From Spirochaetia bacterium (GTDB lineage Bacteria > Spirochaetota > Leptospiria > Turneriellales > JAOUOS01), in assembly GCA_029880285.1 (NCBI GenBank), contig JAOUOS010000006.1:1-64000 (forward strand): 64,000 bases of DNA, given 5' to 3'. Both the position numbers and the translations under genes were made by a program. Positions 26,226-36,260 of the stretch are shown here, piece after piece. The notes beneath the pieces were generated by a model. That model was not told the origin of the DNA. It ran no database searches and saw only the letters and a list, made by a program, of their open reading frames with translations. Within the stretch, counting starts at the first letter, position 1; each line of letters starts with the position of its first letter.

Positions 26226-27186
26226 CTTTAGTAAATATCATTTTACCGGCATTTGTCTGCAGAACGCTTGTAACGCCAACTTTAACTTTTTTGCCCATAA
26301 GTTTGCCGCCATTTTCAATAACAACCATTGTTCCGTCATCAAGATAGCCTATACCCTGATTTTCATCTTTACCCTCTTTAACAACCTGTATGTCCATTTC
26401 TTCACCCGGAAGAACAACAGGTTTTAGGGCATTCGCTAAATTGTTTATGTTTAAAACGCTTACTTCTTGAAGTTCGGCAACTTTATTTAAGTTAAAATCG
26501 TTAGTTATAAGTTTTCCGTTTAACTCTCTGGCTAAACGTACCAGTTTCGCGTCTACCTCACGGGTATCTGGATAATCTTTATAATTAATCTTAACCTCTA
26601 ATTCTGGACGTTTTTGCAGTTGATTTAACATATCAAGACCACGTCTACCCCTATTTCTTTTTATAGGATCCGGTGAATCTGAAATAAGCTGTATCTCTCT
26701 AAGTACAAAATTAGGTACTATCATATCACCTTCTATAAATCCCGATGCCGCTATATCAATAATTCGGCCGTCAATGATGATACTTGTATCTAATACTTTG
26801 GGCGGTATTTCGCTTGAATCACCTTTTTTATCTAATTTTGAAACAGACCCGCCTCTGGCAAAACCTACCTCTCTTTCGTAAAGGTAAAATCCATATCCGC
26901 CTAAAGAGACAAAAAACCCCGCAACAATCCATATTACATATGGTGAAAATCCCGAAAAAATGGGGCTTGCTAGGCCAACCGCTGCTACAGCAATAAAAAT
27001 ACCCAACAAAGGTGGTAAAACCCGGGCAATCTGAACTTTATTGTTCAGTAAATCTAATAAAAATGCCGCGCCTACACATAATATAATCGCGGCAACCCCT
27101 GCTAAAATACCTTCAGTTGAGGGGTTTAGCATATAAACAGCCGCGGCAACTGCTGCCGCGATAACAAAGATAAACCATCTATGCAT
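26209..27186 (-). CDS. YacL-like PIN/TRAM-domain membrane protein
   Basis: A 325-residue protein. Four membrane helices (1-120) precede a PIN ribonuclease-fold domain beginning [13 protein letters not shown] near 135. Acidic residues are also present at [15 protein letters not shown] and [13 protein letters not shown]-terminal TRAM domain from about 265 ([16 protein letters not shown]) is expected to bind RNA. The order matches the Bacillus YacL family, known to be encoded between CarD-like and IspD genes. It follows carD by about 57 bases with a strong SD (AGGAGG). Confidence 0.92.
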   Translation of the reverse strand: MHRWFIFVIAAAVAAAVYMLNPSTEGILAGVAAIILCVGAAFLLDLLNNKVQIARVLPPLLGIFIAVAAVGLASPIFSGFSPYVIWIVAGFFVSLGGYGFYLYEREVGFARGGSVSKLDKKGDSSEIPPKVLDTSIIIDGRIIDIAASGFIEGDMIVPNFVLREIQLISDSPDPIKRNRGRRGLDMLNQLQKRPELEVKINYKDYPDTREVDAKLVRLARELNGKLITNDFNLNKVAELQEVSVLNINNLANALKPVVLPGEEMDIQVVKEGKDENQGIGYLDDGTMVVIENGGKLMGKKVKVGVTSVLQTNAGKMIFTKVAGKN

Positions 27187-27243
27187 TTTATCCTCCTAAA
27201 TCATTTATTAATAGAGGATTATGTTGTTTTTAAAGAAAAGCTT

Positions 27244-27723
27244 CTATTTAGATAAAATTTCAGATATCATGTTACTGGCTTCTTCAGTTTCAGTAGACTG
27301 GGCTAATGCTATTTCATTTATAATAAGACTGTATGCAGACTCATATAATTTTCTTTCCATAATTGAAAGCTCTCTGTCTCTCGCTCTTTTATATAAATTT
27401 CTACAAACTTCAGCTACAGATAAAATAGAACCTGATTTAACCTTTACCAGATTATTTTGGTATCTTATCTTCCAGTCTTCTTCTACTTCTACGTAATCTT
27501 CTTTAAGCAAATCTAGAACTTTTTTTATATCTTTCTTGGCAATTATATGCCTTAGCCCAACTTCTTTTGCTTTATCAAACGGAACCATTACTATCATTTT
27601 TGTATTGACCAGTTCAACGATATAATATTTTTTCTTCTTATTTAGTACCTTTCTTTCAGTAATGTCTGATACTATACCAACCCCATGCATTGGATAGACA
27701 ACATAATCTTTCTTTTTGTACAT
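27244..27723 (-). CDS. CarD-family transcription regulator
   Basis: A 159-residue protein. The N-terminal RNA-polymerase-interacting Tudor-like domain reads KKDYVVYPMHGVGIVSDI and MIVMVPFDKAKEVGLRHI. The C-terminal helical DNA-contact domain includes VAEVCRNLYKRARDRELSI and LYESAYSLIINEIALA. CarD/CdnL proteins bind the beta subunit and stabilise open complexes at rRNA and other promoters. It leads the conserved carD / PIN-TRAM / ispD / ispF cluster and is divergent from lysA across a 243-bp AT-rich gap with no RNA gene visible. Confidence 0.94.
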   Translation of the reverse strand: MYKKKDYVVYPMHGVGIVSDITERKVLNKKKKYYIVELVNTKMIVMVPFDKAKEVGLRHIIAKKDIKKVLDLLKEDYVEVEEDWKIRYQNNLVKVKSGSILSVAEVCRNLYKRARDRELSIMERKLYESAYSLIINEIALAQSTETEEASNMISEILSK

Positions 27724-27966
27724 TAATTATTTTATAAAAATTTCTCTTAACTCTTAAAGTAAGTAGAAATATAAAATATTAAAACATTAAAATTTATTTC
27801 AATATATTTGCTAAGAGTCACTTTTATATTTTAATCTCCTTAACACCAAAAAAGTATTTCACTATATTAGTGTCAATATATTTTTTGAATATACGTAAAA
27901 ATAAATTAAAAAGTACAATATCTCAATTTTAATTGCAATAACCAAACGAGTTTTTCATATGGACTT

Positions 27967-29250
27967 ATGTATTTTAAGTATGAAGATGAAAATTTACTGT
28001 GGCACAAAATAAATTTAAATAATATATGTGAGAGTATAGAAAAAGAACTTTCAGAAAATTATCGTTACATTGGTCCTTATTACTTGTATCATGAAGATAT
28101 TTTAAAAAAACGAATTGAAATTATAAATTTGGCTTTACCTAAAAGTAATTTCTATTTTTCCGTAAAATCTCTTTCAAATCTACAAATTTTAAAAAAGATA
28201 AGAAAATATCCTCGGTTTGGGCTAGATGTTGTTTCTGAGGGAGAAATATTACGCGGCATTTTAGCCGGTTTTCAAGGTAGTGAGATGGTATTCGCCGGAG
28301 TTGGTAAAACAAAAAATGAAATTTTATTAGCTTTAGAAAAGAACTTAAAAAGTATTCATGTAGAATCTATACAAGAATTAAAAGCTATCGCCTCTTTAGC
28401 GATATCTATAAAAAAAACGGCCCCTATAGGATTAAGAGTAAATCCTGATATTCCTGTTGATACTCATGAATATATCATCACAGGTATGGATGAAAACAAA
28501 TTTGGACTTTCAAATTCAGAGTTAAAAGAGGCCCTAAATATTATAAAAGAATCTTCTTCTCTTGAATTAAAAGGATTTCATATGCATTTAGGCAGCCAAA
28601 TAAGAGAAGTAAATCCATACATTAAAGCGCTTTCTAACTTAATAAATTTAGCTGATGAAATAAATTCTATCTGGGAAAAACCCATCGATTATCTTTCACT
28701 GGGCGGGGGCTTTGGTATTGACTATGAAAGTATTTTTGAAGATAAGAAAAAAGGTTTTCCTATAGAAGAATTAGAAAAAGTAGATATTTTTAGGAATTGT
28801 AAATATCAAATTGATTTTGAGCCAGGTAGATTTATTTCAGGTTATAGCGGCATATTAATAGCAAAAACCTTATATATTAAAGAAAAGAATAATTTTAAAA
28901 TTGCTATTACAAATGCCGGCATGAATGATTTATTACGGCCGGCCCTTTATAAGGCTATTCATCCTGTTTTGCCATTAATAAGAAAAGAAAATGCTGAATA
29001 TACTTATGATTTTGTTGGTCCTGTATGTGAATCAGCTGATTTTTTAGCAAAACGTGTAACAAGCACAAAAGTAGAACAAAACGATAGAATTGCCGTTTTA
29101 CACTGCGGTGCTTATGGTTCGGTTATGGGTTCAAATTATAATTCAAGACCCATGGCGCCTGAATTTATTATAGAAGATGAAAAACCTGTTTTAATAAGAA
29201 AACCCCAGTCTATAAAAGAAATGCTAAATCTTGAAACAGATATCAAATAA
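27967..29250 (+). CDS. lysA: Diaminopimelate decarboxylase
   Basis: A 427-residue group IV PLP decarboxylase making lysine from meso-diaminopimelate. The PLP lysine lies in YFSVKSLSN (Lys67). Other landmarks are GLDVVSEGE, GFHMHLGSQI, LGGGFGIDY, FEPGRF and the active-site Cys in GPVCESADF. The C-terminal YGSVMGSNYNSRPMAPE is characteristic of LysA rather than ornithine/arginine decarboxylases. It is divergent from carD and stands alone. Confidence 0.93.
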   Translation: MYFKYEDENLLWHKINLNNICESIEKELSENYRYIGPYYLYHEDILKKRIEIINLALPKSNFYFSVKSLSNLQILKKIRKYPRFGLDVVSEGEILRGILAGFQGSEMVFAGVGKTKNEILLALEKNLKSIHVESIQELKAIASLAISIKKTAPIGLRVNPDIPVDTHEYIITGMDENKFGLSNSELKEALNIIKESSSLELKGFHMHLGSQIREVNPYIKALSNLINLADEINSIWEKPIDYLSLGGGFGIDYESIFEDKKKGFPIEELEKVDIFRNCKYQIDFEPGRFISGYSGILIAKTLYIKEKNNFKIAITNAGMNDLLRPALYKAIHPVLPLIRKENAEYTYDFVGPVCESADFLAKRVTSTKVEQNDRIAVLHCGAYGSVMGSNYNSRPMAPEFIIEDEKPVLIRKPQSIKEMLNLETDIK

Positions 29251-29252
29251 TA

Positions 29253-29921
29253 CTATACATTTAAATAATCTCTCATTTTTTCAATCATTGACGGAGGAAT
29301 TTTAATATCCTGATCGTTTAGCCGGGCCATATATTTTTCAAATGATACCGCATGCCTGGATGATCGGGTAATTTCAACTAAAATATCAGTAAGTTTATCT
29401 TCTATTTTATGAAACAAGCTGCTATTTTTTATAATTGCCTGTTCGTAAGGTCTCAATATCTTTTTATTTACACCCCTGCATATAGTACGGTAAAAAACAA
29501 ATCGGGCAATTATATCATCATCATAATCTATTTGCTTTATTGCTTTGTTTAATTTTTTTAAATTTATAAAATCAACTACTTCGATATCAAAAGTTTTACC
29601 AAATATTTCATGAAGCAGCGTATTAATAATTAAATGCTCATAAAAGCGGGGTTTAGGACAATTTTTGTAATCTGCCTCATCATCATGATCGCATTCTAAA
29701 TATAATACCATATCAACATCTGATTTTTTATCAGAAATTCCAAAATTTACCGAGCCTAATAAATCAAAGGCGATAACATCTCCTGACGATTGAATTACCC
29801 GCGCGACTTTGCAGATTTCTTTAGTTCTCTTAAAAGATTCATTATTTGTGTATTTTCTAAAAAAAGATTTTAATCCTAAGAATTTCTGAAAGGCCAAATT
29901 ATCAGGAAATGGATTATTCAT
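29253..29921 (-). CDS. Nucleotidyltransferase-fold protein
   Basis: A 222-residue protein. A polymerase-beta-like nucleotidyltransferase motif, DLLGSVNFGISDKKSDVDMVLY, gives the GS-x(n)-DxD signature near 55-75. A third acidic residue is likely in FDIEVVDF. A helical C-terminal half follows. It could transfer nucleotides to a protein, RNA or small molecule. It is the last gene of a minus-strand run and overlaps the metallophosphoesterase gene by 4 bases, which suggests a shared nucleotide-related process. No HEPN partner is adjacent. Confidence 0.72.
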   Translation of the reverse strand: MNNPFPDNLAFQKFLGLKSFFRKYTNNESFKRTKEICKVARVIQSSGDVIAFDLLGSVNFGISDKKSDVDMVLYLECDHDDEADYKNCPKPRFYEHLIINTLLHEIFGKTFDIEVVDFINLKKLNKAIKQIDYDDDIIARFVFYRTICRGVNKKILRPYEQAIIKNSSLFHKIEDKLTDILVEITRSSRHAVSFEKYMARLNDQDIKIPPSMIEKMRDYLNV

Positions 29922-30937
29922 CTTAAAAATCTTCCTAAAATATCAAATTCTTTTTTATTTAAAATATTTTCAACGGGTTTTTCTTTATTTTCAATAACAA
30001 TTTCTAGTACCGGATTTATCTGTTCTTCAATTAACCTATATAATATTAGTTTATTTAAATGAACCTGACTTGTTTTTTCGATAAGTAATCTGCAAAAATA
30101 ACCTCCGGCAGAATAGCCATACTTTGAATCAACCCCCCCAAAATTTGAAGGATTTATGCAAAAAGTGTTTCCTACCTTTAAAAATCCATAATCTTCATGC
30201 ACATGACCAGATAAAACGAGTGATGGATTAAAGTCATCAATATACTCTCTAATTCCGTAGGAGCCACAATGACCATATCCCGAAAGTGTATCTAAAGTGC
30301 CATAAGCAGGATTATGAATAGTTAATATATCGGGAGCCGTTTCTTTGAAAAAATTTAAAGGTTCGCTGTATAATTTTTTATTATTGAAATATTCATCAAA
30401 AACCACTGAGAGTTTCTCAGGAATACCCGGTGTAATAATAGGAGCCCCCCCATAACCGCCAAAACTTATTTTGTTGCAAATAAATTTATTTTTATGCAAA
30501 TCGTACTCATATAAAGATGTATGCTGCAGGTTCATATCATAATTACCGGGTAGAAAATAAGAAGGCGCGTTTGCGTATTTGTTCATTAAATCGAAAATTG
30601 TATGGTACTTTTCTTTCATATTCGCTGTGGCTTTTTTAAACAAAATATTATATTCAGCCGCGTCTAAAAGCAGATCTTCAGAATATTTTTCAGAATTTTT
30701 AAGAATAAAAACTGCGGCTTCCTGAGGATTCATATTTAATTCATTTTTTTTAATATAATTATAAAAAAAATCCTGAAGAGCTACAAAATTATAAAGTTTT
30801 TCTTCGTTATAAAAAGCTTTATAAATTAAATCTCCTGAAATTATATATAAATCGGCTGATGTGTTTTGTATGGCAAAACGAAGTTTTTTTAAGTTATCAT
30901 GAATGTCTGTAAAATATAAAATTTCAAGTTTAGACAT
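29918..30937 (-). CDS. Calcineurin-like metallophosphoesterase
   Basis: A 339-residue protein with the full metallophosphoesterase motif set: YFTDIHDN (first Asp/His), IISGDLIY, FLPGNYDMN, TIHNPAYG and LVLSGHVHEDYG. The two-metal site would cleave a phosphate ester or diester. An internal helical part (residues 50-125) is unusual and may shape specificity. It overlaps the nucleotidyltransferase gene by 4 bases and follows the site-2 protease gene by 5 bases. Substrate unknown. Confidence 0.88.
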   Translation of the reverse strand: MSKLEILYFTDIHDNLKKLRFAIQNTSADLYIISGDLIYKAFYNEEKLYNFVALQDFFYNYIKKNELNMNPQEAAVFILKNSEKYSEDLLLDAAEYNILFKKATANMKEKYHTIFDLMNKYANAPSYFLPGNYDMNLQHTSLYEYDLHKNKFICNKISFGGYGGAPIITPGIPEKLSVVFDEYFNNKKLYSEPLNFFKETAPDILTIHNPAYGTLDTLSGYGHCGSYGIREYIDDFNPSLVLSGHVHEDYGFLKVGNTFCINPSNFGGVDSKYGYSAGGYFCRLLIEKTSQVHLNKLILYRLIEEQINPVLEIVIENKEKPVENILNKKEFDILGRFLR

Positions 30938-30942
30938 TTCGT

Positions 30943-31935
30943 TTATATTTTCTTGTATGTTTTATTTCTGTTTTCAATAAATTGAACACTAAATTCACCA
31001 TCAGGCGTTTTAGGTGAAGACGGCGGAGGTACAATTTGAGATGGATCTTCTTTAATAGTAACAGGAACAGCAATAAAACTAAATATAAGCATAAGTATAC
31101 TTAAAACTGCCATACGCTTTTGTTTTCTATTTAACTTAAAATTAGAATTTTCTAAATAAGGAGGATGTTGAATACCTATCATAAAATAAATCATTGCGGC
31201 GAAAAAAATCCATCCAAAAAAATCAAAAGATAATAAAATTATAATTCCCATAAATAAATAGGCTAAGCTTTTTTGTCTTTTCCCTAAAACTGCGTAAGCT
31301 ATATGACCTCCATCAAGCTGGCCAATGGGAAAAAGATTTATAGCAGTAACAAGAAAACCTACCCATCCGGCAAATGCCATAGGGTGAAGAAGTACATCAT
31401 GACCAGCAGGAACATCTTTTATTGAGTGAAGAATCATTTTAAAAATTAAAGGCTCACCAAAATACAAGCCGCCTAAATCAGGCGTTATGGGTATAACTTC
31501 TGACATCATTATACCTGCGATAGAAAAGGGAATTGCTAAAGAAAAACTCATAGCTGGTCCCCAAAAGGCAATATCTAAAAGAGCATTTTTATCAGGAGGC
31601 AGACTTTTCATTTTAATAAAAGCTCCTAATGTTCCTATGGGACTTATAAAGGGCAAGGGTATAAAATAAGGTAAAGTTGCGTCTACATTATATCGTTTAG
31701 CGTATAAAAAATGACCCATCTCATGCGCGAGTAATATTATCATTAGTGGAACACTATAAGAAATTGCGATAAGAAAATCTGAAAAAATATCACTAGAAGT
31801 ACCAAGTAAAAATTGGTTTAATGTTGTTGAAAAAAAAGTTAACACAAAAAGAAGAAGATGTTTTCTTTTTGCATCTTTGGGAATATCTTTTGTGTAATTA
31901 AATATTTCAATGAATAATTTATTTATGTTTTGCAT
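30943..31935 (-). CDS. Site-2 (M50) membrane metalloprotease
   Basis: A 330-residue polytopic protein. The zinc motif LLAHEMGHFLYAKRY is in a membrane helix (His71, Glu72, His75). The third ligand is in LFPIGQLDGGHIAYAVLG, the FPxGxLDGGH form of the LDG motif. The PxxFIPLPFISPIGTLGAFI stretch is conserved in this S2P group. It has no PDZ domain. S2P enzymes cleave transmembrane segments in regulated intramembrane proteolysis, such as release of sigma factors. The single-TM anti-sigma-like protein at 48765-49580 is a conceivable substrate (inference). Confidence 0.92.
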   Translation of the reverse strand: MQNINKLFIEIFNYTKDIPKDAKRKHLLLFVLTFFSTTLNQFLLGTSSDIFSDFLIAISYSVPLMIILLAHEMGHFLYAKRYNVDATLPYFIPLPFISPIGTLGAFIKMKSLPPDKNALLDIAFWGPAMSFSLAIPFSIAGIMMSEVIPITPDLGGLYFGEPLIFKMILHSIKDVPAGHDVLLHPMAFAGWVGFLVTAINLFPIGQLDGGHIAYAVLGKRQKSLAYLFMGIIILLSFDFFGWIFFAAMIYFMIGIQHPPYLENSNFKLNRKQKRMAVLSILMLIFSFIAVPVTIKEDPSQIVPPPSSPKTPDGEFSVQFIENRNKTYKKI

Positions 31936-31972
31936 TATTATATTGTTCCTTAAGTTTGTATAATTTATTTTT

Positions 31973-34330
31973 TTATGGCTGTTTATTCTTTTTTTCTTGC
32001 TTTTTCTTTAAGTCTTGTTTTTTTTTATTGGTTATTTCTTTTTCTAGTTTAGTTGTCTGCTTCATTGAAGGATATTTTGGTCTTATATGATATGAACTTA
32101 ATAAAGCTTCTTTAAAAGTTGCTTTAATTTTAGTCAAATCAGAAAAAGTAATAGGGCACTCATCAAGCTGATTTTCTGAAAGTTTATTTTCTATTATAGT
32201 ATTAATTAGCGCTTCGATATCTTCTTCATTGGGGTTAGTCAATGTTCTAGACGCTGCCTCTAAAGAGTCTGCTATCATGGCCACAGTTGTTTCTTTAGAA
32301 CGGGGTTTAGGACCCGGATATTGAAACATACTTCGTTCTAGTTCTGATCCATTTGATTTTTTTTTGCTATTTTTATTCTCTTCAAGAGCTTTATGAAAAA
32401 AATACTGCATGGTTGAAGTCCCATGGTGTTCGGGAATAAAATCAATAACTTTGTCAGGAAGACGGTGATTACGACCAAGCTTTATACCGTCATTTACATG
32501 ATCTATTATGATGCGCGAAGATTTTAACGCGCCCATTTTTTTAAATTTTGTAGATGATAAATTTAAATGCTTGTTTTCAGTATAAAATTCGGGATTTTGA
32601 AGCTTACCAATATCATGATACAAACATCCAACCCGTGTTAAAAGAGAATCACCGCCAATAGCAGAAACCGCCCTTTCAGATAAATTTGCCATCATAAGAG
32701 AATGAGTGTATGTAGAGGGCGCCTCAATAGCTAACTCTCTTAACAATGGATGATTAATATCAGAAAGCTCCCTAAGCTTAAATCGTGTTGGCAAGTTAAA
32801 AATAGATTCGAAAATGGGCAAAAAACCTAAGGCAAAAATAGTTCCTAAAAAAGCGTTTACCGCTCCCAAGATTATTTTTTGGTTTGTGGCCGGCCCAAGC
32901 TGATTTTGAAGTAAATCCATTCCTATTATTAAAACAATTATGGCCGAAGCGGTTGTAAAAGCACCCTTTAAAAATTGAGTTCGTCTTTCCATCTTTTGAG
33001 CAGAATAAATACTGGCAATAACAGTGATAAAAGATACCAATATCGTGCCTGGCTCATAGCCAGATAAAAAATAAAGAAAAAATGATATATATATTCCAAC
33101 AGACATAGCAACTTTAGCCTCAAATAAAAGACCGGTTAATATCGCCATAAAACCTATGGGAACAAAAAGGCCCAAATAAATACCACTGTCTCTTATCGCT
33201 TGAAAACGAGAAATAGTAAATCCAAATAATATGATGATAAACATTAAAGTATGAAGTATTACATGGGAAGATAATTCTCTAAATTTTACCTCTGAAAATC
33301 TAAAAATATAAAAAGAAACACCTAACCCTAATAAAAACTGAACCAAAAAAGTACCTGAAATATATTGAAAATTTGTCTTATTCTGATATTTATTTAATAT
33401 CTCAATTTTTTCAAATTTATCAGCATCAATAGGATCGCCCGCCCTAACTATAATCAACCCTTTTTTTAATACATCGGTAACAGGATTAATACTATTTTCA
33501 GCTTTATCTCTTAAATCTTTTGTTTTTGATTCATTATAACTCACATATGGTCTTCTGTAATAATGCTGTAAAATACGATGAATTACAACTTTTTTAGCTC
33601 CGTCGGACAAGAGAGAATGAAAAGCAGGTTCACCTATATTAAAAAATTTTTTATAATTGGCAAATGAAAAAACTTTTTCATTATTTATAAATTTAGAAGA
33701 ATCCCATGTTAAAACCTTTTGTTCAGAAGGGCTGTTAATAGTTTCAACCAAAGCGCCTGTTTCTTCAAAATTTTTCATATCTTCTGGCATTTTCTCAGAT
33801 GTTATGGCATATGAATCAAAAATTAAAGTCGTGTATTTTGTTGCCCATTCAACAAGACGGGCCCTATTATCTATTCTTAAAGATTCTTCTATTTCATTTT
33901 TCGTAATAGACTGAGTTCTTTTAATAAATGGCAGTCTGCTGGCGGCTGTTTCATATGGATTTTCTTCATCTGAACTTTTTACTAAAAGAGTAAACTCTAC
34001 CTGAATATCTTCTACGATTTTTTTTAATATTTGATAGTCTCTTTCAAAAACATATTTTTGCTTTTCTCTGGCCTCTAAGCGTCTATTTTTAGTTTCTTCG
34101 GGTAATTCATAGCGAATATCCTGATAAACTCTTACATCTTCTGAAGCCACTTCACCTAAAGAATATTGAATTTTCTTACCCAAATACGGTATAGATAGTA
34201 AATAAGTAATTACTAATAAATTTATGCCAAATAATAATAAAAGTATTCTTTTTACTACTCTTTGTGAGCGCTTTTTACTAAAGAAAAACTCTATTTTCTG
34301 TAGAAATTCCTGCCATTTTTTTGAAATCAT
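31973..34330 (-). CDS. 7TM-HD phosphodiesterase (PgpH/YqfF family)
   Basis: A 785-residue membrane protein. An N-terminal helix is followed by an extracytoplasmic 7TMR-HDED domain (about 60-310), seven membrane helices (about 325-510) and a cytoplasmic HD domain. The HD motifs are THSLMMANLSERA, CLYHDIGKL and IIIDHVNDGIKLG, with IPEHHGTSTMQYF downstream. Relatives hydrolyse cyclic di-AMP. The C-terminal tail is Lys/Gln-rich. It is the first gene of a minus-strand run with the M50 protease, 37 bases upstream of it. A c-di-AMP role links with the K+ channel and K+-dependent pyrophosphatase in the window, since c-di-AMP commonly controls K+ homeostasis. Confidence 0.93.
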   Translation of the reverse strand: MISKKWQEFLQKIEFFFSKKRSQRVVKRILLLLFGINLLVITYLLSIPYLGKKIQYSLGEVASEDVRVYQDIRYELPEETKNRRLEAREKQKYVFERDYQILKKIVEDIQVEFTLLVKSSDEENPYETAASRLPFIKRTQSITKNEIEESLRIDNRARLVEWATKYTTLIFDSYAITSEKMPEDMKNFEETGALVETINSPSEQKVLTWDSSKFINNEKVFSFANYKKFFNIGEPAFHSLLSDGAKKVVIHRILQHYYRRPYVSYNESKTKDLRDKAENSINPVTDVLKKGLIIVRAGDPIDADKFEKIEILNKYQNKTNFQYISGTFLVQFLLGLGVSFYIFRFSEVKFRELSSHVILHTLMFIIILFGFTISRFQAIRDSGIYLGLFVPIGFMAILTGLLFEAKVAMSVGIYISFFLYFLSGYEPGTILVSFITVIASIYSAQKMERRTQFLKGAFTTASAIIVLIIGMDLLQNQLGPATNQKIILGAVNAFLGTIFALGFLPIFESIFNLPTRFKLRELSDINHPLLRELAIEAPSTYTHSLMMANLSERAVSAIGGDSLLTRVGCLYHDIGKLQNPEFYTENKHLNLSSTKFKKMGALKSSRIIIDHVNDGIKLGRNHRLPDKVIDFIPEHHGTSTMQYFFHKALEENKNSKKKSNGSELERSMFQYPGPKPRSKETTVAMIADSLEAASRTLTNPNEEDIEALINTIIENKLSENQLDECPITFSDLTKIKATFKEALLSSYHIRPKYPSMKQTTKLEKEITNKKKQDLKKKQEKKNKQP

Positions 34331-34445
34331 ATTAATAAAATAAATATAAATTTAAATAGATGTCAACTAGAAATTATACTTTGAGTCACTAATATGTTCC
34401 AAATTAAATTATCTGAGTGCAAAGTAAACGACTTTTTAAGACAAA

Positions 34446-36257
34446 TTATTTAACGCCAATTGTAAGAGATGGAATATATGTAATTAATAATGTTACAACT
34501 GCCATTACAATTAAAAACGGAAACGAAGCCCTGTAAATTTCAATTAATGGCTTATTAAACCGGTATGAAGCGAGAAAAAGGTTCATACCTACGGGAGGCG
34601 TTAAATAGCCAAGCTGTAAATTTACAAGAAATATCATACCTAAATGCAAAGGATCAATATTATATACCTGAGAGATGGGAATTATTAGCGGAACAACAAC
34701 AACAATCGCCGAAAAAATATCCATTGCCGTTCCCACCAAAAGAAGAAAAATATTTAAAGCTAATAAAAATACTATTTTTGATTCAATGTTCGATTCTACC
34801 CATTGCGCGGCTTTCATGGGAATCATCGCGTCTACAATATAATTTGTAAGTCCCATAGCTACCCCAAAAATAACAAAAATACCTCCCAGCATTACAAGAC
34901 ATTTTAAAACTATATTTGGCAAATCACGAATTGGGTGTATATCGCGATGAACACTTGTTTCTATTACAATTGCATATACTGCAGCTATCGCCGAAGCTTC
35001 AATTAAAGACGCGAAACCGCCAAAAATAGCTCCTAATATAATTATAGGTAATAGAATCTCATATTTAGCTTCTTTTACGGCTTCAAGAGCTTCTTTAATA
35101 TTAAACGGATTTCTAACTACATTTTTATTTTTTCCCTGCCATATTCCAAAACCGGTAACCGCGGCAAGAAGAATAAGACCTGGTAAAATGCCCGCGATAA
35201 ATAAATCGGGAATGGGTATATGCGCGATAACACCATACATAATAACAGCAAGTGACGGCGGGAATAAAAGTCCAATGGAACCTGTAGAAGTTAAAATGCC
35301 GATAGAAAATTTATCAGGATATTTATTTTCTTTTAACACTGGATACAAAAGGCCGCCTAATGCTAAAATAGTAACACCTGAGGCTCCTGTAAAAGTTGAA
35401 AAAAAAGCGCATACAAATGTAATGGCTAAAATCAATCCGCCCGGAGCCCATCCAAATAAAGCACGAAATAAACGAACTAATCTTTCAGACGTTTTACTTT
35501 CGGCTAAAACATAACCAGCTAAAGTAAAAAGAGGTATTGCAGGTATAGAAGGAGATACAACAATACGATAGGCTTCTACGGGAATAGCAGCTACAGAAAT
35601 CTCGTCCGCAGAAAAGAAAACAAGAGCCAGCCCCCCTAATAATATAAATATAGGCGAACCTAATACTGTAGTAACAATTAATAAAATAACTACCAGCCAA
35701 ATTATATTAGCCATAAATGCCGAAAAAATAAAACCATAAAGGTATGCTAGCGGTATACCTAAAGATGCTATAGCTCTATTTTTCCACCCGTCTAGGGCAA
35801 ATATGAAACGAAAAGTAATAAGAAAAAACGATATGGGTAATATCAACTCAACTATCCAAACAGGAATTTTACCCCCCACAACAGCATCTGAGGCCGTTTC
35901 AAACATAACATATTCATATGAACCCCATGCTAAACCGGCAGATACCGCTGTTGAAATAATAGCTGTACCAATTCTTATAATATGATTGTATCTTTCAGGT
36001 ATTATCTTGATACCTGAAGAAAGCGATAAATGCTGTTTTTCTAAAGAAGCAAGAGCTGCCCCTATAAAACCTACCCAAAGCGTTAAATGCTGAACAAATT
36101 CATTTGAACCGCTTATGCCCACCCCAAAAACGGCCCTAAGAACAATTTCTAAAACTGGCAAAAATGCCATCAGCAAAAACGCAATAATTCCTGCTGAATT
36201 TTCAAACTTTCTAAAATAGAGAATCAAATTTTTTAAAAGAATATTTACTTTATTCAC
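34446..36257 (-). CDS. TRAP transporter fused membrane subunit (DctQM / TatQM type)
   Basis: A 603-residue protein that joins the small DctQ-like part (about 1-165, four helices, WVGFIGAALASLEKQHLSL) and the large DctM-like permease (about 180-603). The DctM part shows FTLAGYVLAESKTSERLVR, TFTGASGVTILALGGLLYP, and LGYLTPPVGMNLFLASYRFN. These are the 4TM and 12TM integral subunits of a Na+- or H+-driven tripartite ATP-independent periplasmic transporter. It follows the DctP-like gene by 3 bases and completes a TatT-TatP-TatQM operon. Confidence 0.94.
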   Translation of the reverse strand: MNKVNILLKNLILYFRKFENSAGIIAFLLMAFLPVLEIVLRAVFGVGISGSNEFVQHLTLWVGFIGAALASLEKQHLSLSSGIKIIPERYNHIIRIGTAIISTAVSAGLAWGSYEYVMFETASDAVVGGKIPVWIVELILPISFFLITFRFIFALDGWKNRAIASLGIPLAYLYGFIFSAFMANIIWLVVILLIVTTVLGSPIFILLGGLALVFFSADEISVAAIPVEAYRIVVSPSIPAIPLFTLAGYVLAESKTSERLVRLFRALFGWAPGGLILAITFVCAFFSTFTGASGVTILALGGLLYPVLKENKYPDKFSIGILTSTGSIGLLFPPSLAVIMYGVIAHIPIPDLFIAGILPGLILLAAVTGFGIWQGKNKNVVRNPFNIKEALEAVKEAKYEILLPIIILGAIFGGFASLIEASAIAAVYAIVIETSVHRDIHPIRDLPNIVLKCLVMLGGIFVIFGVAMGLTNYIVDAMIPMKAAQWVESNIESKIVFLLALNIFLLLVGTAMDIFSAIVVVVPLIIPISQVYNIDPLHLGMIFLVNLQLGYLTPPVGMNLFLASYRFNKPLIEIYRASFPFLIVMAVVTLLITYIPSLTIGVK

Positions 36258-36260
36258 CTT

